This document shows positions 7,961-15,721 of a DNA stretch of 64,000 nt, in pieces (the stretch's first letter is position 1; every line of letters begins with the position of its first letter). The notes below the pieces were generated by a model that made no database searches, was not told where the DNA came from, and worked only from the letters and a program-made list of their open reading frames with translations. The stretch comes from Afipia massiliensis (lineage in GTDB: Bacteria; Pseudomonadota; Alphaproteobacteria; Rhizobiales; Xanthobacteraceae). The translations under genes and the position numbers were made by a program. The DNA is taken from positions 434,001 to 498,000 of the forward strand of contig NZ_JACHIJ010000002.1 of NCBI RefSeq assembly GCF_014203115.1, written 5' to 3'.

Positions 7961-8785
7961 ATGACAGCGCAAACATCACGTGCTCAATCGCAGCCACCCT
8001 CGCCGCTTGTGCGCGAGACAGTCGGCAGCATTGCCGTGCTCACGCTCGATTCACCCAAAACGCGCAACGCATTGTCGGAAGCGATGATTGCGGCGCTCCA
8101 CGAAGCCATCGATGCCACTCGCGACGACAAAAGCATTCGCGCGGTCGTCATCGCCGCAAAGGGGCCGGCCTATTCGTCCGGTCACGACCTCAAGGAACTC
8201 ACGGCTCGCCGCAGCGACGCGGACAAAGGCAGAGCGTATTTTTCGCACATGATGAAATCATGCAGCGACATGATGCAGGCCATCGTTCGCTTGCCCAAGC
8301 CTGTAGTTGCCGCTGTGCAAGGCGTCGCGACAGCGGCGGGCTGCCAACTGGTGGCGACCTGCGATCTGGCAGTTGCATCCGAACAGGCCACGTTTGGTAC
8401 GCCCGGCATCGATATCGGCCTGTTCTGTTCGACACCGATGGTTGCGCTCACACGCAACGTTCCCCGGAAACACGCGATGCACATGCTCCTTACCGGTGAG
8501 CATGTCTCCGCACAGCGCGCGCTCGAACTTGGACTGGTCAACAGCGTGGTGCCGCCGGGTTCCGAGCGCGATGCCGCAATTGATCTGGCCAACAAGATCG
8601 CGGTGAAATCGGCCTACACACTGAAGGTCGGCAAGGAAGCTTTCTACCGGCAGGCTGACATGAACCTTGCGGACGCTTATACCTACGCCTCACAGGTGAT
8701 GGCCGATAACATGATGGCGCGCGATGCACAGGAAGGCATCGGTGCTTTCATCGAAAAACGCGATCCGAAGTGGGAAGACCGCTGA
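7961..8785 (+). CDS. Enoyl-CoA hydratase/isomerase
   Basis: The 274-residue product is a crotonase-superfamily protein. SSGHDLKEL (near residue 70) supplies the first oxyanion-hole strand, and VQGVATAAGCQLVATCDLAVAS the second. The distal region ends in FIEKRDPKWEDR. The typical reaction is hydration of a 2-enoyl-CoA. The usual catalytic Glu positions are partly replaced in this subgroup (FGTPGIDIGLFCSTP), as in human ECHDC3-like members, so the reaction itself is uncertain. I chose the ATG at 7961; an upstream in-frame start adds 28 residues without family character. Confidence 0.85.
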   Translation: MTAQTSRAQSQPPSPLVRETVGSIAVLTLDSPKTRNALSEAMIAALHEAIDATRDDKSIRAVVIAAKGPAYSSGHDLKELTARRSDADKGRAYFSHMMKSCSDMMQAIVRLPKPVVAAVQGVATAAGCQLVATCDLAVASEQATFGTPGIDIGLFCSTPMVALTRNVPRKHAMHMLLTGEHVSAQRALELGLVNSVVPPGSERDAAIDLANKIAVKSAYTLKVGKEAFYRQADMNLADAYTYASQVMADNMMARDAQEGIGAFIEKRDPKWEDR

Positions 8786-8816
8786 CGCCGTCGGCCAGAA
8801 TAGTGAACTTACAAGA

Positions 8817-9401
8817 ATGAACCACGACGCTTACGACGACAATTACATTCGCTCGATCCTGACCAGCGTGAAGTCGATCGCCATGGTCGGCGCTTCACCG
8901 GTCAACGTGCGGCCGAGCTATTTTGCCTTCAAGTATCTGGTCGAACGCGGTTACGATATGATCCCGATCAATCCGGGTCAGGTCGGCAAGAACCTTGTCG
9001 GGAAACCGTTCGTCGGATCGCTGAAGGACATCGGCCGGCCCGTCGACATGGTCGATGTATTCCGTAATTCGGATGCCGCGGCGGCAGTCGTCGATGAGGC
9101 CCTGGCGTTGCCGGTGTTGCCGAAGGTGATCTGGATGCAGCTCGGCGTTCGCAACGACGCCGCTGCAACGAAAGCGGAAGCCGCGGGCGTCAAGGTGGTG
9201 ATGAACCGTTGTCCGAAAATCGAGTACGCGCGCCTCACATCGGAAATCCAGTGGCTAGGCGTCAACTCCCGCACCATCAGCTCCAAGCGCGCTCCGATTC
9301 CCACCAGCAACATGCGGCTGTCACTCAACCGCAGCAGCGTAAGCGGCGGCGCAACAACGGCTGCCGACCGCGCCGCCAAGGACAAGAACGACCTGCCCTA
9401 A
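8817..9401 (+). CDS. CoA-binding domain protein
   Basis: The product has about 194 residues and consists of one Rossmann-like CoA-binding domain (YccU type). AMVGASPVNVRPSYFAFKYL binds the nucleotide, and IPINPGQVGKNLVGKPFVGSL, VFRNSDAAAAVVDEAL and WMQLGVRNDAAATKAEAAG follow in family order. The C-terminus adds a Ser/Lys-rich tail of about 45 residues. The product should bind CoA or NAD and has no known catalytic role. The ATG at 8817 fits the domain start. The gene lies 31 bp after the enoyl-CoA hydratase and before the sulfhydrylase, an order I remember as common in this family. Confidence 0.85.
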   Translation: MNHDAYDDNYIRSILTSVKSIAMVGASPVNVRPSYFAFKYLVERGYDMIPINPGQVGKNLVGKPFVGSLKDIGRPVDMVDVFRNSDAAAAVVDEALALPVLPKVIWMQLGVRNDAAATKAEAAGVKVVMNRCPKIEYARLTSEIQWLGVNSRTISSKRAPIPTSNMRLSLNRSSVSGGATTAADRAAKDKNDLP

Positions 9402-9558
9402 ATCCGGCGCGGCGCAGCACGTTCATTTCAGGGTAACTTCGAAAGCTTCAGGTTCATTGTCAGTTGAGGCCGATCGCCGCTGACGGCTTGACGGCGGACG
9501 CGTCCACCCGCAGCATATTTATCTCAACGCCCATTCGCGGCGCTCAGAAGGACACCTC

Positions 9559-10839
9559 ATGACGGAAAGATTGCCGGGCTTCTCCACGCTCTCCATTCAC
9601 GCTGGCGCGCAGCCGGACCCTACCACTGGCGCGCGGGCAACGCCCATCTACCAGACCACATCTTTTGTGTTCAACGACGCCGACCACGCAGCATCGCTGT
9701 TCGGGTTGCAGTCGTTTGGCAACATCTACACCCGCATCGGCAACCCGACCAATGCCGTCCTCGAAGAGCGCGTCGCCGCGCTTGAAGGCGGTACGGCTGC
9801 GGTTGCGGTCGCGTCGGGGCATGCGGCGCAGGTGGTCGTGTTCCAGACCTTGCTGCAGCCAGGCGACGAATTCATTGCGGCCCGCAGGCTTTACGGCGGT
9901 TCGATCAACCAGTTCAGCCACGCCTTCAAGAGCTTCGGCTGGAACGTGGTCTGGGCCGATACCGACGATGTTTCAACTTTCGAGAAGGCGCTGACGCCCA
10001 AGACGAAAGCGATTTTCATCGAGTCCATCGCCAATCCCGGCGGCACAGTAACTGATATCGAGGCCATCGCGGCTATCGCACGCAAGGCCGGCGTGCCGCT
10101 GATCGTCGACAACACACTCGCCTCTCCCTACCTCATCAAGCCGATCGATCATGGCGCCGACATCGTCGTTCACTCGCTGACGAAGTTCCTTGGCGGCCAT
10201 GGCAACTCCATCGGCGGCATCATTGTCGATGCGGGCACGTTCGACTGGTCACGTGACGGCCGTTATCCGGCCCTCAGCGAGCCGCGTCCCGAATATCACG
10301 GCATCAAGCTGCAGGAGACATTCGGAAACTTTGCTTTCGCCATCGCCGCGCGCGTTCTCGGCCTGCGCGATCTCGGTCCCGCGCTCTCGCCCTTCAACGC
10401 ATTCCTGATCCTCACCGGCATCGAAACGCTTGGGCTTCGCGTACAAAGGCACTCCGACAATGCCAAGGCGGTGGCGGAATGGTTGTCCACGCATCCTGCC
10501 GTGGCGTGGGTGAATTACGCTGGCTTGCCCGGCGACCGCTATCACAACCTCGCTCGCAAGTATTCACCGAAGGGCGCGGGCGCTGTGTTCACGTTCGGCC
10601 TGAAGGGCGGCTACGACGCAGGCATCAGTCTCGTTTCGAACGTCAAATTGTTCTCGCATCTGGCTAATGTCGGCGATACACGCTCGCTGATCATCCACCC
10701 GGCTTCGACCACGCACAGCCAGCTCAGCGATGCGCAAAAGGCGCAAGCCGGCGCTGGCGTCGATGTGGTGCGACTGTCGGTCGGCCTTGAAGACAAGGAA
10801 GACCTGATCGCAGATCTTGACCAGGCCCTGAAGGCGTAA
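9559..10839 (+). CDS. metY: O-acetylhomoserine aminocarboxypropyltransferase (sulfhydrylase)
   Basis: The 426-residue product belongs to the Cys/Met metabolism PLP enzymes. TLSIHAGAQPDPTTGARATPIYQTTSF opens the fold in family style, VASGHAAQ and the VDNT motif hold the cofactor, and the Schiff-base Lys lies in HSLTKFLGGHG. Its length is that of MetY, which makes homocysteine from O-acetylhomoserine and sulfide, rather than of MetZ or MetB (about 390-400). The gene should act in methionine synthesis in the cytosol. The 157-bp leader (9402-9558) was inspected for the SAM-II riboswitch often found before such genes in alphaproteobacteria, and I could not match its core. Confidence 0.92.
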   Translation: MTERLPGFSTLSIHAGAQPDPTTGARATPIYQTTSFVFNDADHAASLFGLQSFGNIYTRIGNPTNAVLEERVAALEGGTAAVAVASGHAAQVVVFQTLLQPGDEFIAARRLYGGSINQFSHAFKSFGWNVVWADTDDVSTFEKALTPKTKAIFIESIANPGGTVTDIEAIAAIARKAGVPLIVDNTLASPYLIKPIDHGADIVVHSLTKFLGGHGNSIGGIIVDAGTFDWSRDGRYPALSEPRPEYHGIKLQETFGNFAFAIAARVLGLRDLGPALSPFNAFLILTGIETLGLRVQRHSDNAKAVAEWLSTHPAVAWVNYAGLPGDRYHNLARKYSPKGAGAVFTFGLKGGYDAGISLVSNVKLFSHLANVGDTRSLIIHPASTTHSQLSDAQKAQAGAGVDVVRLSVGLEDKEDLIADLDQALKA

Positions 10840-10863
10840 CGAACCTCAAGCTGACCAAAATAC

Positions 10864-10895
10864 AAAACGCGGCGCCGGGCATGGCGCCGCGTTTT
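10864..10895. terminator. Bidirectional terminator
   Basis: AAAACGCGGCGCC and GGCGCCGCGTTTT are perfectly complementary (13 bp) around a 6-nt loop. T runs lie at both ends, so it can serve both the sulfhydrylase gene on the plus strand and the convergent FTR1-type permease gene. Confidence 0.85.
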
Positions 10896-10927
10896 CAATT
10901 GGAGAGAGCAAATGGATTTCTGAAAAA

Positions 10928-11749
10928 TCAGGTCTTCGCGGTCTCCACTACGGCTTTAGCCTTGTCCTCGCGGGTCAGCCGGGCGTTACGCTGCACGATC
11001 GAGAATGTCGCCAGCGCGAAAAGAATGACAAGAAGCTGTATCGATACGGCCTCAAGGGTGGCATTGAGCCCGAGGGATTGGAGCCAGCCAAAATTCTTCA
11101 ATTCGGTGACAGACACGAGGCTTTGTTCCTGGAATTCCTGAATAGCCTCGCCGATGAACTTGATACCCATCGCGAACAGAAACGCCGATGTAACGATGAA
11201 CAGCGGGCGAAGCGGAATCTTTTGCGCGATCAGGTTGATAAAGTAGAACAGCACCGCAAGGGCAACGGTTGCGGCTCCGAGACCTGCGAACAACCCGGCG
11301 CTCCAGCCACCTTCTGTCACCGCCAGCGCATTTATGAAAAGCACCGTCTCGGCGCCTTCGCGAAATACGGCAAAGAATGCGAGCGCGCCGACGGCCCACG
11401 CTGTGTCCTGAGAGAGCGCGTTGTCCGCCTTGGTAGCAAGGTAATCCTGCCAGCCGCGCGGGTCCTGCTTCACCATCAGCCAGCCGCTGACGTAGAGCAT
11501 CAACGCCGCAGCAAAAAGGATCACGACTCCCTCGAGGATATCGTTGTGATCGCCGGAGTTGAGAACTGCGAACAGCCACGCTGCAATGAAGCTGGCGCCA
11601 ACAGCCACGAGCGCACCGGTATAAAGCGCGGTTACCCGATGAGCGCCACCGACTTTTCTGAGATAACCCGCGAGCGCTGCGATCACGAGCATGGCCTCGA
11701 GTCCCTCACGCAGCAGAATGACGGCAGCCTGAACGAATGCGTTGGACAT
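10928..11749 (-). CDS. FTR1-family iron permease (EfeU-like)
   Basis: The 273-residue product has about seven membrane segments and the two REXXE motifs of FTR1/EfeU permeases, REGLE near residue 15 and REGAE near residue 130, which carry Fe3+ across the inner membrane. A ferroxidase or periplasmic partner (EfeO/EfeB) is not visible nearby, so it may act alone or with distant genes. The ATG at 11749 (MSNAFVQ) is preceded by GAAGG; an upstream in-frame start adds 26 non-conserved residues. Its last residues are charged (TREDKAKAVVETAKT). Confidence 0.88.
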   Translation of the reverse strand: MSNAFVQAAVILLREGLEAMLVIAALAGYLRKVGGAHRVTALYTGALVAVGASFIAAWLFAVLNSGDHNDILEGVVILFAAALMLYVSGWLMVKQDPRGWQDYLATKADNALSQDTAWAVGALAFFAVFREGAETVLFINALAVTEGGWSAGLFAGLGAATVALAVLFYFINLIAQKIPLRPLFIVTSAFLFAMGIKFIGEAIQEFQEQSLVSVTELKNFGWLQSLGLNATLEAVSIQLLVILFALATFSIVQRNARLTREDKAKAVVETAKT

Positions 11750-11908
11750 GAAAGACCTTCGACCCTTGTGGTGGGTTCGTTCTATCGCGGTGAAAATTGA
11801 AGTTAAAGACCGCTTGAGCCGCACCAAATCGTGACCGGACTCAAGAATCGAGGAAATGCCTCGTAATCCGTGATTTCTGGCATTTCCACACTTTTAGAAT
11901 AGTTCGAT

Positions 11909-13009
11909 TCAGCCGCCGTCGCCGGTGACAAGGCGAAGCTTGGCAGGCGTCCTGTCCGGCAGCGCCCCGCCCAGCCGCTCGACGTGAAACAGCGCGAGCG
12001 TGAGAACCACGATCGCGACGGCCTGATGGGCCAATCCCAGATCGATCGGGACCTGATTGAGCAGCGTCAGGATGCCGACGATGGCCTGAAAAACCATCGT
12101 CGCCATAATCCAGAGCGCGCCTGAGATAACAGCGGGACTTGCGCGGGACCGAACCGCGTCGATCGCGTGGACAATTGCCAGAGCAACGAGCGCATAGGCG
12201 ATCATGCGATGAGTGAATTGAACCGTCAGTGTATTGTCGAAGAAATTCCGCCACCACGGCTGCTCGAAGAACAGCCGTGCGGTCGACGGGATAAACGCAC
12301 CGTCGATCAGCGGCCAAGTATTGAACACACGGCCAGCGCGCAGCCCGGCAACAAGCGCGCCGAAATAGAACTGAAGGAACAGCAGCGCCAGCAGAATTCT
12401 GCCGGTGACTTTCACCCGCATGGGCGCAACTGACGACGGACGCCCCTGAAGCTGACGTAACGTCCACACGATCGCGGAGAAAATAAAGACAGCCAGCATA
12501 AAGTGTATGGCCAGCCGGTACTGCGACACGGAGACACGTCCGGAGAGACCCGACGTCACCATCCACCAGCCCACCGCGCCCTGCGCGCCGCCAAGCACGA
12601 AGATGACCCACAATCTGCGCTTGAGTTCGGATGACAGAAATCCGCGCCACAGGAACCAGAGAAACGGCAGCAGGAACACCGCGCCGATCAGCCGCCCCAG
12701 CAGCCGATGGGCCCATTCCCACCAGAAGATGGTCTTGAACTCGGCAAGGCTCATTCCGCGATTCATCTCCCGATACTGCGGAATGGTCTTGTAGGCCTCG
12801 AACTGCCTGCTCCATTCGGCGTCCGTAAGCGGCGGAATGGTGCCGGTAACCGGCTTCCATTCGACGATCGACAGGCCGGATTCCGTCAGCCGCGTCGCAC
12901 CGCCGACCATCAGCGTGCAGACGACGAGAGCTGCGACAACGATCAGCCACGCGCGGACGCTCCGCATGCCTGCGGCCCTGCTCTCTATGTCGGTTGCGAT
13001 AGACGTCAT
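11909..13009 (-). CDS. ctaA: Heme A synthase (COX15/CtaA type 2)
   Basis: The 366-residue product has about eight membrane helices and the alphaproteobacterial COX15 signature. [25 protein letters not shown] follows helix 1, and heme-ligand histidines appear in [26 protein letters not shown] and LAHQAVA. The enzyme oxidises the C8 methyl group of heme O to make heme A for aa3-type cytochrome oxidase. The gene stands alone on the minus strand, 159 bp before the FTR1-type gene, and is divergent from the DUF2842 gene. Confidence 0.95.
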   Translation of the reverse strand: MTSIATDIESRAAGMRSVRAWLIVVAALVVCTLMVGGATRLTESGLSIVEWKPVTGTIPPLTDAEWSRQFEAYKTIPQYREMNRGMSLAEFKTIFWWEWAHRLLGRLIGAVFLLPFLWFLWRGFLSSELKRRLWVIFVLGGAQGAVGWWMVTSGLSGRVSVSQYRLAIHFMLAVFIFSAIVWTLRQLQGRPSSVAPMRVKVTGRILLALLFLQFYFGALVAGLRAGRVFNTWPLIDGAFIPSTARLFFEQPWWRNFFDNTLTVQFTHRMIAYALVALAIVHAIDAVRSRASPAVISGALWIMATMVFQAIVGILTLLNQVPIDLGLAHQAVAIVVLTLALFHVERLGGALPDRTPAKLRLVTGDGG

Positions 13010-13108
13010 GATCCGAAAATGCAGCCTTGAATGAATTCGCGCGGTCCTTATAGTCGCCGCACTCTTTCACGCAAGCCGCGTGTTTACAGCCTCCAGCACA
13101 ATTCTGTT

Positions 13109-13321
13109 ATGACAATCCGCAAACGAAAATTCATCGGAACCATCGGCCTTTTGGTGCTGGTCATTGTCTGGTCGCTGGCGGGCATGGCAATCGCCCAGAC
13201 GCCCTGGCTGGCAGCATCGAAACTGGCTCAGGCGATCTTCTACGTGGTCGCCGGTCTCGGCTGGGTCCTGCCCGCGATGCCGCTGATCGCCTGGATGTCG
13301 CGGCCGGATCCTCAGCCGTAG
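13109..13321 (+). CDS. DUF2842 small membrane protein
   Basis: The 70-residue product matches the short DUF2842 proteins of alphaproteobacteria. It has two membrane segments (GTIGLLVLVIVWSLAGMAIA and AIFYVVAGLGWVLPAMPLI) and ends WMSRPDPQP. The function is unknown. The ATG at 13109 fits the family's MTIRKRK-like start; an upstream in-frame ATG adds 26 residues of non-family sequence. The last ten bases overlap the end of the convergent deacetylase-like gene. Its place next to ctaA may point to the respiratory chain, but that is only inferred. Confidence 0.8.
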   Translation: MTIRKRKFIGTIGLLVLVIVWSLAGMAIAQTPWLAASKLAQAIFYVVAGLGWVLPAMPLIAWMSRPDPQP

Positions 13322-14376
13322 TTTGCGGCAAGTTCGGGCGTTTGCGTTTTCGGTGTCCTGCTGGTGAGGCCCGAAAGAACCACGCGCAGTGCCCGGATTG
13401 AGTTTCGCCGGCCATCCCACGCAATCCTCGGCAAAGCCATCAGATCGGACTGACCGTCTGACCGCACGACGCCCTGCCCTGCAGACACCGCGCTGGCAAA
13501 CCCCGCCTCCCGCGCCAACATCATTTCGCGGGGACCGAAGCAATCCCGTCCGCCAAACGGATAGGCAAAATGCCGGCACGGACCATCGAGCGCGGTTTCC
13601 AGCACCGTCCGGCCCATGGTCATTTCCCTGAGGGCCGTTGTGCCCTTTGTCCGCGCGAGGTTTGGATAGTTGACGGTCGCACTTCCGATCGTCGCCTGTG
13701 GATCACGCGCCAACTTGACGAGATCCTGCCAGTTCATCGCTGCGCCCTGTGAGGCTGCGTTGAGGTCCACGCCGTAACGGCCGCACAGATCACCGATTGC
13801 AATTGCAACATCATCCGGCGACAGGGTCATCATCCAGGCGTGCAACACGTCATAAAGCTGATACTTCTCCGCAAGGGTGGCGGCGAAGAAATGCTGTTCG
13901 GTGCGATCCATCAGGAGCGCGATCCGGGCATTGCGCGCGACAACTTGCTCCAGCGCGAGCCACCACGCCTTGCCGATCTCGTCGATAAAGCCGGTAGGAA
14001 TATACAGCGCGAACGGCACGCGGTGACACGACAGCACCGGATAGGCGAAGGTCATGAAATCGCGATGGCCGCCATCGAACGTCAAACACACGAAGCGGCG
14101 CGCAAGGGCAGCCTGCCGGGAGCGTTCAGCCGCCTCATCGATGGACACAAAGTCAAGATTCCAGCGTTTCAGCGCCGAGATGGCGCGATCGAGGAATTCA
14201 GGGGTGATGTCGCGCGATCGTAGCGGCTGGAACGGATCGCCGCGCCGCGGCCTGACGTGTTCGAATTTGAGGATGGCGCCGGCCCCGGCGGTTCTTCGTT
14301 CGAAGATATGCGACAGGCCGCTGAAATAGGCCAACTCCAGCCCCATATTCGCCAGCATCCCCCTCCGAAACAGCAC
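13312..14376 (-). CDS. NodB-type polysaccharide deacetylase-like protein without metal ligands
   Basis: The 354-residue product has the overall pattern of CE4 deacetylases of exopolysaccharide loci: LTFDGG at 99-103, FALYIPTGF at 122-130, FAYPFGGRD and LPRIAWDG. The metal site is gone. In active members the second Asp of FDDG and two His of the H-T-x-x-H motif bind the metal; here they are Gly102, Ala233 and Tyr237 (IGSATVNYPNL). The catalytic base Asp101 remains. I infer a pseudo-enzyme that may bind glycan or another Eps protein. The GTG start at 14376 has AAGGA seven bases upstream. The gene is divergent from the GNAT gene, so it may be co-regulated with the exopolysaccharide locus. Confidence 0.85.
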   Translation of the reverse strand: MLFRRGMLANMGLELAYFSGLSHIFERRTAGAGAILKFEHVRPRRGDPFQPLRSRDITPEFLDRAISALKRWNLDFVSIDEAAERSRQAALARRFVCLTFDGGHRDFMTFAYPVLSCHRVPFALYIPTGFIDEIGKAWWLALEQVVARNARIALLMDRTEQHFFAATLAEKYQLYDVLHAWMMTLSPDDVAIAIGDLCGRYGVDLNAASQGAAMNWQDLVKLARDPQATIGSATVNYPNLARTKGTTALREMTMGRTVLETALDGPCRHFAYPFGGRDCFGPREMMLAREAGFASAVSAGQGVVRSDGQSDLMALPRIAWDGRRNSIRALRVVLSGLTSRTPKTQTPELAANYG

Positions 14377-14479
14377 GTGGTCATCCTTCTCGCGAGCCGG
14401 TGTCCGGTCACGCCCCTATTCTCATTACTCTTTGTTGACATTTCTTTGAATAAGGTCGGCCAAAGCCGCAAATCTCGAA

Positions 14480-15706
14480 ATGCCCAAGAATTCAGGTCCT
14501 CTGATGGCCATGGCTGCAGAACTTCACGGCTCCGACGCAAACTCTCCGGCGCATCCCGTTGCAGGCCGCATCGCGCGCGTCGACGTCATTCGCGACATGG
14601 CTGCGGCCGAGACGAACTGGAGAGCTTTTGAAGGAGCCGATTTTCTCCTCACACCCTATCAGCGCTTCGAGATTCTCGATGCCTGGCAGCAAAGCGTTGG
14701 CAAGCATGAAGGCGCCGCGCCCTTCGTCGTCGCTGCCAGCGATGCGAACAATCAGCCGTTGCTGCTGCTCCCGCTCGTTATCTACCGAGAGAACGGCGCG
14801 AAGGTGGCCCGCTTCATGGGCGGCAAGCACCCGACGTTCAACATGGCGCTATGGCGTCGCGATTTCGCGGAAACAATCTCCGCAGCCGAACTCAACGCGC
14901 TGATCGCGGCCATTCGTATGCAGCCGGATGGCGTCGACGTGCTGGCCTTCACGCAGCAGCCGAAACGATGGCGCAATATCGCGAACCCGCTGGCATCGCT
15001 TGCCGCGCAGCCGTCGACCAATCCCTGCCCCATGATGACCATGGTTCCCGGTTGCAAGCCGGAAGAACGCGTCTCCACATCGACAAGGCGGCGATTGCGC
15101 AACAAGGAGCGCAAGCTTCAGGCCCTTCCGGGCTATCGTTATTTCGTCGCGACGACCGACGACGACATCAACCGCCTGCTGGACAGCTTTTTTGTCATCA
15201 AGCCGCAGCGGATGGCGCTTTCAAAATTGCCGGACATCTTTTCCGATCCAGCCACCAAGGCGTTCGTTCGTGACGCGTGCCTGGCGAAGCTTCCGAACGG
15301 CGGACGCGCCATCGAACTGCACGCACTGGAATGCGACGCAGAACTGATTTCGATCTTCGCCTGCGTGGCGGACGGCGAGCGATTTTCGACCATGTTCAAC
15401 ACGTATACGATCTCTGAGAATGCTCGCTACAGCCCCGGCCTGATTTTGCTGCGCTACATGCTCGATCACTTCGGCGATCTCGGCTACAGCTCGCTCGATT
15501 TCGGCGTCGGATCGGACGAGTACAAGATGACGTTCTGCAAGGACGACGAACCGCTAACCGATGCCTTTATTCCGCTGACCGCGCGAGGCAAGTTCGCGGC
15601 GCTCGGCATGTCGTCGCTGACCCACGCCAAACGGCTTGTGAAACACAATCCCGCACTCATGCATATGGCGCAGCTTCTGCGCAACGCCATCTCGCGCTCA
15701 TCGTAA
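14480..15706 (+). CDS. GNAT-family (CelD/FemAB-like) acetyltransferase of exopolysaccharide locus
   Basis: The 408-residue product belongs to the BcsL/CelD group of GNAT-fold proteins. It has an N-terminal GNAT-like half (FLLTPYQRFEILDAWQQSVG, then a substrate strand LLLLPLVIY) and the conserved C-terminal half STRRRLRNKERKL...GYSSLDFGVGSDEYKMTFCKDDEPL. Members sit in exopolysaccharide and cellulose loci and are thought to acylate the polymer or its lipid-linked unit in the cytosol. The ATG at 14480 is the longest start; ATG 14504 is also possible. The gene is convergent with the chain-length regulator gene (15 bp between stop codons). Confidence 0.82.
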   Translation: MPKNSGPLMAMAAELHGSDANSPAHPVAGRIARVDVIRDMAAAETNWRAFEGADFLLTPYQRFEILDAWQQSVGKHEGAAPFVVAASDANNQPLLLLPLVIYRENGAKVARFMGGKHPTFNMALWRRDFAETISAAELNALIAAIRMQPDGVDVLAFTQQPKRWRNIANPLASLAAQPSTNPCPMMTMVPGCKPEERVSTSTRRRLRNKERKLQALPGYRYFVATTDDDINRLLDSFFVIKPQRMALSKLPDIFSDPATKAFVRDACLAKLPNGGRAIELHALECDAELISIFACVADGERFSTMFNTYTISENARYSPGLILLRYMLDHFGDLGYSSLDFGVGSDEYKMTFCKDDEPLTDAFIPLTARGKFAALGMSSLTHAKRLVKHNPALMHMAQLLRNAISRSS

Positions 15707-15721
15707 TCCCGACGCGAAAGC

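Noticed and set aside
9402-9558. Possible SAM-II riboswitch before the sulfhydrylase gene
   Set aside because: Such riboswitches often lie at this position in alphaproteobacteria, but I could not match the conserved pseudoknot core or loop sequence in these 157 bp.
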